From BP-191 sp035940575 (GTDB taxonomy: Bacteria; Actinomycetota; Actinomycetes; BP-191), in the NCBI GenBank assembly GCA_035940575.1, contig DASZER010000053.1:1-64000 (forward strand): a stretch of DNA of 64,000 bases, written 5' to 3'. Shown in pieces: positions 52,034 to 60,431 of this stretch (positions are counted from its first letter, which is position 1; each line of letters opens with the position of its first letter). The notes under the pieces were generated by a model. It worked only from the letters and a program-made list of their open reading frames with translations. It did no database searches and was not told where the DNA came from. The position numbers and the translations under genes were made by a program.

Positions 52034-52651
52034 CTAGGCGGTGACGGTACGGCCGCCGGTCACCTCGTCGGCCCTCGGGTACGTCCCGAGGACCCGGTCG
52101 GCGAGGTGGCCGGTGACGCCGTACCAGTACCTGTCGTCCCTGTAGTGGTGGAGCAGGTGCGCGCGGCGGATGCCGCGGTAGAGCCGCGAGCGGGGCGCGT
52201 AGTCGGTGTGGATCAGGTAGTGCGTCCACTCGTACGCCAGCGCCCCCGCGACCGCGCAGAGCACCAGCGTCCCGAGCCACCCCGCGCCGCGCGCGTACGC
52301 GAGCGCCCACAGCCCCGCGTCCACGGCGAACGTCGCCAGCAGGAAGCGCGCGTCCACGAACACGTGCGCGAGGTCCTTCGGGTCGTCGTGGTGGACGCGG
52401 TGCGTGTAGCCGACGTCGACCCGCCGCCCCGCGACCGTGAACGGCCGCAGGTGCAGGACGTTGACGTGCACCAGCCACTCCACGAACGGCTGCGCCAGCG
52501 CGACCGCGCCCGCCACCACGAGGTCGCCCGGACCGAGCCCGCCGAGGCCGAGCCGCAACGCCGCGCACGCCGCGAGCGCAGCCGCGAGCAGCCGCGCCGT
52601 GGGCCTGCGCGCGAACGTCGCGAACGCGTCGCGCAGCGGCAGGGCGGCCAT
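52034..52651 (-). CDS. Fatty-acid hydroxylase / sterol desaturase-type membrane protein
   Basis: A 205-residue membrane di-iron protein with the eight-histidine pattern: HRVHHDD, THYLIHTD, RAHLLHHYRDD and HL near the end, and about four hydrophobic helices. Such enzymes hydroxylate or desaturate lipids. It is the only gene on the minus strand inside the array. ATG at 52651 has TACCGT six bases before it. The carotenoid/fatty-acid hydroxylase subgroup is most likely. A link with the peptides is possible but unproved. Confidence 0.8.
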   Translation of the reverse strand: MAALPLRDAFATFARRPTARLLAAALAACAALRLGLGGLGPGDLVVAGAVALAQPFVEWLVHVNVLHLRPFTVAGRRVDVGYTHRVHHDDPKDLAHVFVDARFLLATFAVDAGLWALAYARGAGWLGTLVLCAVAGALAYEWTHYLIHTDYAPRSRLYRGIRRAHLLHHYRDDRYWYGVTGHLADRVLGTYPRADEVTGGRTVTA

Positions 52652-52657
52652 ACTCCA

Positions 52658-52663
52658 ACGGTA
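52658..52663 (-). promoter_or_regulatory. Leaderless -10 box TACCGT
   Basis: TACCGT on the minus strand, six bases before the hydroxylase ATG. Confidence 0.5.
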
Positions 52664-52710
52664 CGCCGGGCGCCCGGCCCGGACGCCGTACCGCGACAAG
52701 GAGCCCCCTC

Positions 52711-52875
52711 ATGAAGCGCACCCTCACGCTGTCCCGCGAGCACCTCGCCGCCCTGACCGGCGACGAGCTCTCCGACGTGGTCGGCGCGGCCGCCGCCGCG
52801 ATCACCGTCGACGGCAAGACGTGCCCGCTCATCGGCGGCTGCATCAACGTCTCCATGCCGCCGCGCTGCGAGTAG
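52711..52875 (+). CDS. RiPP-like precursor, array peptide 10
   Basis: 54 residues. Leader MKRTLTLSREHLAALTGDEL, boundary VVGAA, core AITVDGKTCPLIGGC with a third Cys near the end (PPRCE). AAGGAGCCCCCTC precedes the ATG. Shares the TCPLxxC element with peptides 8, 9 and 12. Confidence 0.72.
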   Translation: MKRTLTLSREHLAALTGDELSDVVGAAAAAITVDGKTCPLIGGCINVSMPPRCE

Positions 52876-52968
52876 CCGCGCTCCAGGGCGCGGCGCCTTC
52901 CCAACCCGGGGCCGCGCCCCTACCCTCCTTGCTGTCCCGGGCCCCCGGGCAGACGGAAGGACCCCCTC

Positions 52969-53181
52969 ATGGAGCGCGGCCTCGTCCTGCGTCGCGAGAC
53001 CCTGGCCGCGCTCTCCGACGGCGACCTCGGCGCCGTCGCCGGCGGGACGTACTCCGCCGCCCTCACCTGCGGAGTCAGCTGCGCCGTCCGCACCTGCCTC
53101 GAGGCGTTGACCGAGACCACCCGCTACACCGACCACGTCCGCACCCTCGAACCCGCCGAGTGCCCGTCGCTCGGCTGCTAG
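52969..53181 (+). CDS. RiPP-like precursor, array peptide 11
   Basis: 70 residues, the longest of the family. Leader MERGLVLRRETLAALSDGDL, boundary VAGGT, core with five Cys (LTCGVSCAVRTC ... AECPSLGC) separated by a 22-residue charged spacer. GGAAGGACC precedes the ATG. The 93 bases before it are GC-rich with CCCGGGCCCCCGGG-type inverted repeats. Confidence 0.7.
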   Translation: MERGLVLRRETLAALSDGDLGAVAGGTYSAALTCGVSCAVRTCLEALTETTRYTDHVRTLEPAECPSLGC

Positions 53182-53194
53182 CCAGGAGACCCCC

Positions 53195-53377
53195 GTGAAG
53201 AAGCGTTCGCTCTCCCTGCGCCGCGAGGCGCTCACCGACCTGTCGGCGTACGACCTCGGCGCGATCGCCGGCGGCGCGCAGACCGTCCAGGGCCCGACGT
53301 GCCCGCTGATCGGCTGCCTCACCGGCGTCATCTCCGACCAGTGCTACACGCGGCCCTGCCCCTCGATCGACTGCTAG
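53195..53377 (+). CDS. RiPP-like precursor, array peptide 12
   Basis: 60 residues. Leader MKKRSLSLRREALTDLSAYDL, boundary IAGGA, core PTCPLIGCLTGVISDQC followed by RPCPSIDC, five Cys. CAGGAGA lies before the GTG. Same core type as peptides 8 and 9 but with a single Cys in place of the CC pair. Confidence 0.73.
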   Translation: MKKRSLSLRREALTDLSAYDLGAIAGGAQTVQGPTCPLIGCLTGVISDQCYTRPCPSIDC

Positions 53378-53459
53378 TTCTCACCTGGAGTTCCACCCGA
53401 AAGCCTGTCGGTTGCCCCCGGGCGCGCCTACGCTCGGGGGGACGAGAGGTGGTGTCGCG

Positions 53460-55019
53460 ATGCGTCGCGTCCGGGTCGGTGTGGTGCTCGCCATGGTCGC
53501 GGCTGCTGCCGCGGGAACGTCCGCGTCCGCGCGGCCGCCGGAGCGCGACGCGGGGAGCCCCGCGAGCGACGCCCGCGCCGCTGCCGTGGGCCGCGCCCTC
53601 GCCCGCCTCGGCGGCTCCGCCGCCGACTTCCGCGTGCGCGACGTCGTGCTCGACGCCGGCGGCGGGGAGCACGTGCGGTTCGACAGGTACTACGGCGGCC
53701 TCGAGGTGCTCGGCGGCGACCTCGTCGTGCACGGCGGCCGCGACGGGTCCTCGCGCGGCACGTCCGGGGGAGTGGGCGCGCTGCGCCTCTCGCGCACTCC
53801 CCGCGTCCCGGCCAGGGAGGCCGCCGCGATCGGCGCCCGCACGCTCGCGGGCTCGGCCGTCCGGGCGACGCCGCGCCTGGTCGTCTCCGCGCTGTCCGGC
53901 GCGCCCGTGCTGGCGTGGGAGACCGTCGTCGAGGGCACCTCGGCCGCGGGCGACCCGAGCGAGCTGCACGTCGTGGTCTCGGCGAACGACGGCCGCGTGC
54001 TCGACTCGTGGGACGGCATCGAGACCGTCGACGGCTCGGGCCACGCGCTCTACGTCGGCGACGTGACGCTGCAGACCAACGCCACCGCGACCGGCTACGA
54101 GCTGCGCGACACCTCGCGCGGCAACGGCTACACCACCGACCTGCGCGGCGCGACCTCCGGCATCGGCGCGATCTTCACCGGCGTCGACAACGACTGGGGC
54201 ACCGGCGCCCACGGCTTCACCGGCACGGCCCGCGAGTCCGCCGCCGTCGACGCCCACTACGGCGTCGCCAGGACCTGGGACTACTTCAAGGCGTCGCACG
54301 ACCGCCTCGGCATCGCCAACGACGGCAAGGGCACGTACAGCCGCGTCCACTACGGCAGCAACTACGACAACGCGTTCTGGTCGGACACGTGCTTCTGCAT
54401 GACGTTCGGCGACGGCGACGGCTCCACCGACGGCCCGCTCGTGTCGCTCGACATCGCGGGGCACGAGATGACGCACGGCATCACGTCGCGCACCGCCAAC
54501 CTCAAGTACAGCGGCGAGTCCGGCGGCCTCAACGAGGCGACGAGCGACATCTTCGGGACGATGGTGGAGTTCTCCGCGGGCGGCGCGTCAGACCCGGGCG
54601 ACTACGGCATCGGCGAGGAGATCCTGCGGCCGTACACGGGCCAGGGGTTCAGGTTCATGTACCACCCGAGCCTCGACGGCGCCTCGCCCGACTGCTGGTC
54701 GAAGTCGCTCGGCCGCCTCAACGTCCACTACTCGTCGGGCGTCGCGAACCGGTTCTTCTTCCTGCTCGCCGAGGGCACGGCCTCGCCGCTCGGCGACGGG
54801 CTCGCCGGCTGCAAGGGCGCGCCTGCGGTGACCGGCCTCGGCCGCGACGCCGCGGCGCGCGTCTGGTACCGCGCGCTCACCGTCTACATGACCTCGCGTA
54901 CCGACTACGTCGGCGCGCGGGCCGCGACGATCCGCGCGGCCACCGACCTCGGCTACTCCACCGCGACCGTCAAGGCCGCGTGGAACGCCGTCGCGGTGCC
55001 GGTGTCGACCTCGGGCTGA
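53460..55019 (+). CDS. Secreted thermolysin-type (M4) metallopeptidase
   Basis: A 519-residue exported protease. Signal peptide 1-25; propeptide with FTP-like segment (VRFDRYYGGLEVLGGDLVVHGG); catalytic domain with GHEMTHG (His335, Glu336, His339) and the third ligand in GGLNEATSD; C-terminal helical domain ends the protein. No extra PPC domain. M4 enzymes digest proteins outside the cell. It sits between array peptides 12 and 13 on the same strand, so it could trim exported peptides; no direct sign of that is present. Confidence 0.9.
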   Translation: MRRVRVGVVLAMVAAAAAGTSASARPPERDAGSPASDARAAAVGRALARLGGSAADFRVRDVVLDAGGGEHVRFDRYYGGLEVLGGDLVVHGGRDGSSRGTSGGVGALRLSRTPRVPAREAAAIGARTLAGSAVRATPRLVVSALSGAPVLAWETVVEGTSAAGDPSELHVVVSANDGRVLDSWDGIETVDGSGHALYVGDVTLQTNATATGYELRDTSRGNGYTTDLRGATSGIGAIFTGVDNDWGTGAHGFTGTARESAAVDAHYGVARTWDYFKASHDRLGIANDGKGTYSRVHYGSNYDNAFWSDTCFCMTFGDGDGSTDGPLVSLDIAGHEMTHGITSRTANLKYSGESGGLNEATSDIFGTMVEFSAGGASDPGDYGIGEEILRPYTGQGFRFMYHPSLDGASPDCWSKSLGRLNVHYSSGVANRFFFLLAEGTASPLGDGLAGCKGAPAVTGLGRDAAARVWYRALTVYMTSRTDYVGARAATIRAATDLGYSTATVKAAWNAVAVPVSTSG

Positions 55020-55102
55020 CGCCGGCGGGCGACGGCCGCGGGGGTGGCGCGGGGCGGGTGCGTGTGGTTCCGTAGGTGACCCCTCACGCCCAGGAGCCCC
55101 TC

Positions 55103-55288
55103 GTGACCCGATCCCTGACGCTCAAGCGCGAGACCCTCACCCCGCTCACGGCGGCCGAGCTCGGCGGCGTCGCCGCCGGCGCCACCACCAACGCCATCAC
55201 GGCCATCGGCCGTACCTGCCCCGTCCTCGAGTGCGCGGGCCTGGAGTCCTGGGTCGGCCACTGCCCGACCCTGCCCGAGTGCCCGTAA
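55103..55288 (+). CDS. RiPP-like precursor, array peptide 13
   Basis: 61 residues from a GTG with CAGGAGCCCCTC before it. Leader MTRSLTLKRETLTPLTAAEL, boundary VAAGA, core with four Cys (GRTCPVLEC ... GHCPTLPEC). It follows the protease by 84 bases, showing that the family continues on its other side. Confidence 0.7.
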   Translation: MTRSLTLKRETLTPLTAAELGGVAAGATTNAITAIGRTCPVLECAGLESWVGHCPTLPECP

Positions 55289-55311
55289 CCCCTCGTCCAA
55301 GGAGCCCCCTC

Positions 55312-55464
55312 GTGAAGCGCACCCTCAGCCTCAAGCGCGACGTCCTCGCCGCCCTGTCCGACGACGAGCTGGCCGGCGTCGTGGCCGGTCAGATCCCGCC
55401 GACCACGCCGGTGTTCGAGTGCCTGCCGAGCCGCTACGTCCCCTGCACCGTCGCCACCGGCTGA
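55312..55464 (+). CDS. RiPP-like precursor, array peptide 14
   Basis: 50 residues, the shortest. AAGGAGCCCCCTC precedes the GTG. Leader MKRTLSLKRDVLAALSDDEL, boundary VVAGQ, core IPPTTPVFEC with a second Cys (YVPCTVATG). Ends in TG rather than in Cys. Confidence 0.7.
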   Translation: MKRTLSLKRDVLAALSDDELAGVVAGQIPPTTPVFECLPSRYVPCTVATG

Positions 55465-55468
55465 CGCC

Positions 55469-55636
55469 GTGACGCGCACCCTCACCCTGCGCCGCGAGTC
55501 CCTCGCCGACCTCACCCGCGACGAGCTCGCGGGCGTGGCCGGCGGTGCGGCCATCACGGTGCAGGGCCTGACGTGCAGGCTCGAGGACTGCCTGGTCGAG
55601 TCGGACTTCGGCCAGTGCTACTCCTGGCTCTGCTAG
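55469..55636 (+). CDS. RiPP-like precursor, array peptide 15
   Basis: 55 residues, four bases after peptide 14 and therefore coupled. Leader MTRTLTLRRESLADLTRDEL, boundary VAGGA, core ITVQGLTCRLEDC, QC and a final LC, four Cys. Last member; a convergent lipoprotein gene ends five bases away. Confidence 0.7.
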   Translation: MTRTLTLRRESLADLTRDELAGVAGGAAITVQGLTCRLEDCLVESDFGQCYSWLC

Positions 55637-55641
55637 GAGGG

Positions 55642-56469
55642 CTAGGGACAGTCCCGCTCGTCGGGCAGCAGCGGGCGCAGCCCGAAGCGCCAGCTCTTCC
55701 CCTCGAACGTCCAGCGGGTCAGCGTGTTCGCCCGCCGCAGGTCCGGTAGCACGGTCGCCAGCGCGTCGCCGGTGACGACCGTGCACCGGCCCGCGGGCTT
55801 GTCAGCGCCCAGGGCCGGGTCGGCGCCCTTCCACGCCACGACCTGCTCCCTGAGCTGGGCGTCGCTCGCGTCGCGCACGTACGGCCGCGCGTAGACCGCG
55901 ACGGCCGTCGGCTCGTACGCCTCGTCGTCGGGCCCGAGCGAGCCGTCGGTGAGGCTCGCCAGGAAGTCCCTGAGCCTCTTGCGCGCCGCGGCCTGCTCGG
56001 CGGTGACGCCGCCGTCGGCCTCGGAGAGCGCGTAGACCCGCAGGGTCACGGTGCCGCGCTCGTCGCTGAGGCGGAACACCGTCGTCGTCGCGTCGGCGAC
56101 AGGCGGGTCGCCGTAGTCGCGCTCCTGCCCGTCCACGCCCGCCTCGCGCGCTCGCGCGGTCAGCCTGTCGATCGTGGCGGCGTCGACGCGGGTGACGCGC
56201 AGGTTCGGCATCGCGGCACCCGGATAGATCGCCGGGACCGGCCCCTCGGTGAGGACGCGGCCGTCGCCGTAGAGCGCCCACAGCGGCAGCGTCGAGATCG
56301 TCTCGCGCGGCAGGAGGCCGCCCACGCGCGTCACCGTCAGCACGGCGCCGTCGGCGGCGTAGGAGTGCGCGGGCGGGCTCGTCGTGTCGCTCGCGCGCGG
56401 CTGGACCGTGGTGGGGTCGGCGCAGGAGGCGAGGGCGAGCAGCAGCGGGACGGCGGCGAGGCGTCTCAT
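55642..56469 (-). CDS. Lipoprotein of unknown function
   Basis: A 275-residue exported lipoprotein. The signal ends in LASC (Cys16). The mature part is a beta-rich domain with VWALYGDGRV-like strands (LWALYGDGRVLTEGPV), TVFRLSDERGTVTLRVYAL, and two Cys far apart (GRCTVV near 230, CP at the end) that may pair. No known catalytic motif. It lies 12 bases downstream of kamA on the same strand and may be cotranscribed. Confidence 0.75.
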   Translation of the reverse strand: MRRLAAVPLLLALASCADPTTVQPRASDTTSPPAHSYAADGAVLTVTRVGGLLPRETISTLPLWALYGDGRVLTEGPVPAIYPGAAMPNLRVTRVDAATIDRLTARAREAGVDGQERDYGDPPVADATTTVFRLSDERGTVTLRVYALSEADGGVTAEQAAARKRLRDFLASLTDGSLGPDDEAYEPTAVAVYARPYVRDASDAQLREQVVAWKGADPALGADKPAGRCTVVTGDALATVLPDLRRANTLTRWTFEGKSWRFGLRPLLPDERDCP

Positions 56470-56481
56470 GCGCGTGTGACG

Positions 56482-57834
56482 TCAGACCGCGAGGGCGGGT
56501 TCCGCCTGGCGCAGCCACCACTCGCGGCCGGCGGCGGGCAGCGTGCGGATCGGGTCGTAGTACTCGTAGCGTCGCGCGAGCGCGTCGGCGTCGTCGCGCT
56601 CGATCGAGGTGCGGTAGTTCTTGGTCCAGTACGAGATGCCGCGCTCGCGGTCGTACTCCGCGACCTGGTGCACCCAGCGCTTGCCGACGTACGGCACGTC
56701 GCACACGATCCGCGGCGTCGCGAAGCCCGGCAGGTACCCCATGATCGCGTGCTGGAGGTCCTGCGCCTCGGCGACCGAGACCCGCCAGTGCTCGGAGCTC
56801 GGGATCAGGTCGCACATGTAGAAGTAGTAGGGCATGACCTTCGCGGTATCGAGCAGCGCGAAGCACAGGTCGAGCAGGTCCTCGGACGTGGCGTTGACGC
56901 CGCGCAGGAGCACGCCCTGGTTGCGCACGTCGCGGATGCCGGCCTCGAGCAGCCGCTTCGCGGCCTTGGCCACCAACGGCGTCACGGAGTTGGCGTGGTT
57001 GACGTGCGTGTGCAGCGCGAGGTCCACGTCGTGCTCGAACGCCTTGCGCGCCAGGCGTTCCATGCCCGCGACGACGTCGTCCTGTAGCCAGTGCTGAGGC
57101 AGGCCCATGAGGCCCTTCGACGCGAGGCGGATGTCGCGGACGTTCGGGATCTCGATGAGCTTGGCGACGAACGTCTCGAGCTGGTGGAACGGCAGGTTGG
57201 CCACGTCGCCGCCCGACACGACGACGTCGCGCACCTCGGGGTGCGCGACGAGGTAGTCGAGCATGTCCTGGTGGCGGTCGGCCGGCTTCGCGCCGAACTT
57301 CAGCTTCGCCACCTGCGGCACGGAGTTGCCGACGAGGTCCATGCGCGTGCAGTGGCCGCAGTACTGCGGGCACGTCGGCAGCATCTCGGCGAGCACCTTG
57401 GTGGGGTAGCGGTGGGTCAGGCCCTCGACGGCCCACATCTCGTGCTCGTGCAGCGAGTCGCGCGTCGCGCGCGGGTGGCTCGGGAACTCCGCGTCGCGGT
57501 CGGAGAACGCCGGGAGCATGTACCGGCGGATCGGGTCGGCGCGCAGGTCGCTCTCGTCCATCGTGTTGAGCATCTGCGGCGGCACGAGGATCGACATCGT
57601 CGCCCGCTCGGCCTGGTCGCGCTCGATGTCGGCGAGCAGCGCGTCGTCCAGCGCGTCGCCGAAGACGGCCTTGAGCTGCGCGAGGTTCTTCACGCAGTGG
57701 GACCGCTGCCACTGCGCGGACTCCCACTCCGCGCGCGTGACGTCGCGGAAGCCCGCGAGGCGCGTCCAGTCGGGCTCGACCACCTCGCGGCGTCGCGGGT
57801 ACTCGAACGGCTGGCCTGTCGAAGTTGCTTCCAC
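56482..57834 (-). CDS. kamA: Lysine 2,3-aminomutase
   Basis: A 450-residue radical SAM/PLP enzyme that turns L-lysine into beta-lysine. The cluster motif PTCPQYCGHCTRMD (Cys155, 159, 162) and VVVSGGDVANLPFHQLE are clear, as is SKGLMGLPQHW and HVNHANSVTPL. It belongs to the longer actinobacterial KamA branch. GTG at 57834 gives the usual length; upstream frame belongs to antisense. It is divergent from the kdd-kamDE-kal genes, which complete the pathway. Confidence 0.92.
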   Translation of the reverse strand: MEATSTGQPFEYPRRREVVEPDWTRLAGFRDVTRAEWESAQWQRSHCVKNLAQLKAVFGDALDDALLADIERDQAERATMSILVPPQMLNTMDESDLRADPIRRYMLPAFSDRDAEFPSHPRATRDSLHEHEMWAVEGLTHRYPTKVLAEMLPTCPQYCGHCTRMDLVGNSVPQVAKLKFGAKPADRHQDMLDYLVAHPEVRDVVVSGGDVANLPFHQLETFVAKLIEIPNVRDIRLASKGLMGLPQHWLQDDVVAGMERLARKAFEHDVDLALHTHVNHANSVTPLVAKAAKRLLEAGIRDVRNQGVLLRGVNATSEDLLDLCFALLDTAKVMPYYFYMCDLIPSSEHWRVSVAEAQDLQHAIMGYLPGFATPRIVCDVPYVGKRWVHQVAEYDRERGISYWTKNYRTSIERDDADALARRYEYYDPIRTLPAAGREWWLRQAEPALAV

Positions 57835-57891
57835 AGGCCGCAGAGTACGAAGATCGTGGCGTCTGAGCAACCAAGAGCCGGAGAACTTTTC

Positions 57892-58899
57892 GTGTCGTCG
57901 CCCGTTTCGTCCCCCATTGGGCTGCACCGCGTCGTCTCGCCGGAGGGCGTGCTGCCGCAGGCGGCCCACGTGCTCGACCCGTCGCTGCCGATCCGCGACG
58001 ACGAGGTGCTGATCTCGGTCGAACGCCTCAACCTCGACGCGGCGTCGTACCGGCAGCTCCGCGAGGAGCACCGCGGGCACGGCCTCGGCATGCGCGCCGC
58101 GGTGCTCGGGATCGTCGCCGAGCGCGGCAAGATGCAGAACCCCGTCACCGGCTCCGGCGGGATGCTCGTCGGGACCGTCGCGGAGGTCGGCCCGCGCTCG
58201 CCGCTCGGGCTCTCGGTGGGGGACCACGTCGCGACGCTGGTGTCGTTGACGCTGACGCCGCTGCGGATCGAGTCGGTCATGTGGGAGGGCGAGTCCGAGC
58301 AGGTGCCGTGCCTGGGGCACGCGATCCTGTTCGCGCGCTCGATCGCGGCGGTGCTGCCCGGCGACATGAAGCCGGAGCTGGCGCTCGCGGTGCTCGACGT
58401 CTGCGGCGCGCCCGCGCTGGTCCGCCGCGTCACGAAGCCCGGCATGCGGGTCTGCGTCGTCGGCGGCGCGGGCAAGTCAGGGTCGCTGTCGCTCGCCGCC
58501 GCGCGGCGCGCGGGCGCGACGACCGTCGGCGTCGTGCCGCACGAGGGCGAGGCGGCGGCGCTGCGTACGGCGGGCCTCGCCGACGAGGTCGTGGTGGCCG
58601 ACGCGCGGGACCCGGTCGCGCTGTCGGCGGCGGTGGGCGAGCCGTGCGACGTGACGGTCGTCTGCGTGGACGTGCCCGGCTGCGAGCACGGCGCGATCCT
58701 CTGCACGCGCGACGGCGGGACGGTGGTGTTCTTCTCGATGGCGACGTCGTTCACCGCCGCCGCGCTCGGCGCCGAGGGGCTCGCCGCGGACGTGACCATG
58801 CTGGTGGGCAACGGCTACGTCCCCGGCCACGCCGCCTACGCGCTCGACCTCGTGCGCGAGGATGCGGGGGTGCGAGGGCTCTTCGAGGCGCGGCTGTGA
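57892..58899 (+). CDS. kdd: L-erythro-3,5-diaminohexanoate dehydrogenase
   Basis: A 335-residue zinc-free MDR-type dehydrogenase that oxidises 3,5-diaminohexanoate to 5-amino-3-oxohexanoate with NAD. Motifs VLISVERLNLDAASYRQL, GIVAERGKMQNPVTGSGG, VCVVGGAGKSGSLSLAAAR (nucleotide binding) and GGTVVFFSMATSFTAAAL are typical of Kdd. The GTG at 57892 has GGAGAA six bases before; a GTG at 57856 is in frame. Overlaps the amidohydrolase start (GTGA). Confidence 0.9.
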   Translation: MSSPVSSPIGLHRVVSPEGVLPQAAHVLDPSLPIRDDEVLISVERLNLDAASYRQLREEHRGHGLGMRAAVLGIVAERGKMQNPVTGSGGMLVGTVAEVGPRSPLGLSVGDHVATLVSLTLTPLRIESVMWEGESEQVPCLGHAILFARSIAAVLPGDMKPELALAVLDVCGAPALVRRVTKPGMRVCVVGGAGKSGSLSLAAARRAGATTVGVVPHEGEAAALRTAGLADEVVVADARDPVALSAAVGEPCDVTVVCVDVPGCEHGAILCTRDGGTVVFFSMATSFTAAALGAEGLAADVTMLVGNGYVPGHAAYALDLVREDAGVRGLFEARL

Positions 58900-60431
58900 C
58901 GACGCTCTACACGAACGCGCGCGTCTACGCGCCCGGGCCGCCCGCGACGGCGTTCGCCGTGGACGGCGGGCGCATCGTCTGGCTCGGCGACGGCACGGTG
59001 CCGGCGGACGAGACCGTCGACCTCGGGGGAGCGTTCGTCGCGCCGGCGTTCGTCGACGCGCACATGCATACGACCTCGACCGGCCTGATGCTCAGCGGCC
59101 TCGACCTGCACGGCTGCGCCTCCCTCGGCGAGGCGCTGTCACGGGTCGAGGCGGCGGCGCGGCGCTCGGGCGGGCGGCCGATCCTCGGTACCGGGTGGGA
59201 CGAGTCGGGCTGGCCGGAGAAGCGGCCCCCGACGGCCGCCGAGCTGGACCGGGCGTCGTACGGCGGCGTCGTCTACCTCTCCCGCGCCGACGTGCACGGC
59301 GCCGTCTGCTCGTCCGCGCTGCTCGCCATCGCGCCCGTCGCGGGCCTGCCCGGCGACGAGGGCGACGGGCTGGTCCGGCTGGAGGCGCACCACGTCGCGC
59401 GCCGCGTCGCGCTCGACGCGCTGACGCCCGGCCAGGTGCGCGACGCGCAGCGGGCGGCGCTGACCGAGGCGGCGCGGCTCGGCATCGGCGCGGTGCACGA
59501 GATGAGCGGGCCGCAGGTCGCGAGCGAGGCCGACCTGCTGTCGTTGCTCGCGATCGACGACCTGGTCGAGGTGGTGGCGTACTGGGGCGAGCTCGGCGGC
59601 GCCGCGAAGGCGGCCGAGCTGGGGGCGCGGGGCGCGGGCGGGGACCTGTTCTGCGACGGGTCGATCGGGTCGTACACCGCGTGCTTCTCCTCTCCGTACG
59701 CCGACGACACCTCCCGCTCCGGGGTCCTGCGCTACGACGCCGACCAGCTCGCGGAGCACATCGCCGAGTGCGTCGCGCACGGGCAGCAGACGGGCTTCCA
59801 CGTCATCGGCGACCTGGCGATCGAGACCGCGCTCGACGCGTTCGAGGCCGTCGGCCGCGAGCGGGTCGTCGGCGGCAGGCACCGGCTCGAGCACGTCGAG
59901 GCCTGCTCCGCGCGGTCGGTCGAGCGGATGCGCGACCTCGGGCTGGTCGCGAGCGTGCAGCCGGCGTTCGACGCGGCGTGGGGCGGGCCCGAGGGCATGT
60001 ACGCCTCCCGCCTCGGCGCCGAGCGGGCAGCGGGCCTCAACCCGTACGCGGCGTTCGCCGCCGCCGGGGTGCCGATGGCGTTCGGCGCCGACGCGCCGGT
60101 CACGCCGGTCGACCCGTGGGGCGGTGTCCGCGCGGCGGTGCGCCACGGCACGCCGGGCAACGGCATCTCGCCGCGCGCGGCGTTCCTCGCCGCGACGCGC
60201 GGCGGCCACCGTGCGGCCGGCGACGACGAGTCGGGCGTGCTCGCGGTCGGCGCGCCCGCGACGTTCGCGGTGTGGGACGCGACGCCGCTGCCGCCGCGCC
60301 CGACCGACGAGCGCGTGGCCGGCTGGTCCACCGACGCGGGCTGGTCGGAGGCGGGCCTGCCCGACGTGAGCGAGACCCCCGAGTGCCTGATGACCGTGGT
60401 GAGAGGACGTACGGCGTGGAACCGAAGCTGA
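58896..60431 (+). CDS. Amidohydrolase (YtcJ-type)
   Basis: A 511-residue metal-dependent amidohydrolase. Metal motif FVDAHMHTTS, then GTGWDESGW, GIGAVHEMSGP, GFHVIGDLAIETAL and the Asp of FGADAPVTPVDPW. Enzymes of this group split exocyclic amides. It is embedded in the lysine operon (overlapping kdd at its start and kamD at its end), where typical pathways have no such step; deacylation of an acylated diaminohexanoate is one idea, not shown. Confidence 0.82.
   Translation: MTTLYTNARVYAPGPPATAFAVDGGRIVWLGDGTVPADETVDLGGAFVAPAFVDAHMHTTSTGLMLSGLDLHGCASLGEALSRVEAAARRSGGRPILGTGWDESGWPEKRPPTAAELDRASYGGVVYLSRADVHGAVCSSALLAIAPVAGLPGDEGDGLVRLEAHHVARRVALDALTPGQVRDAQRAALTEAARLGIGAVHEMSGPQVASEADLLSLLAIDDLVEVVAYWGELGGAAKAAELGARGAGGDLFCDGSIGSYTACFSSPYADDTSRSGVLRYDADQLAEHIAECVAHGQQTGFHVIGDLAIETALDAFEAVGRERVVGGRHRLEHVEACSARSVERMRDLGLVASVQPAFDAAWGGPEGMYASRLGAERAAGLNPYAAFAAAGVPMAFGADAPVTPVDPWGGVRAAVRHGTPGNGISPRAAFLAATRGGHRAAGDDESGVLAVGAPATFAVWDATPLPPRPTDERVAGWSTDAGWSEAGLPDVSETPECLMTVVRGRTAWNRS

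Noticed and set aside
56482..57834. KamA as the radical SAM maturase for the peptide array
   Set aside because: All motifs fit lysine 2,3-aminomutase and its pathway partners are adjacent; no peptide-binding or SPASM region.
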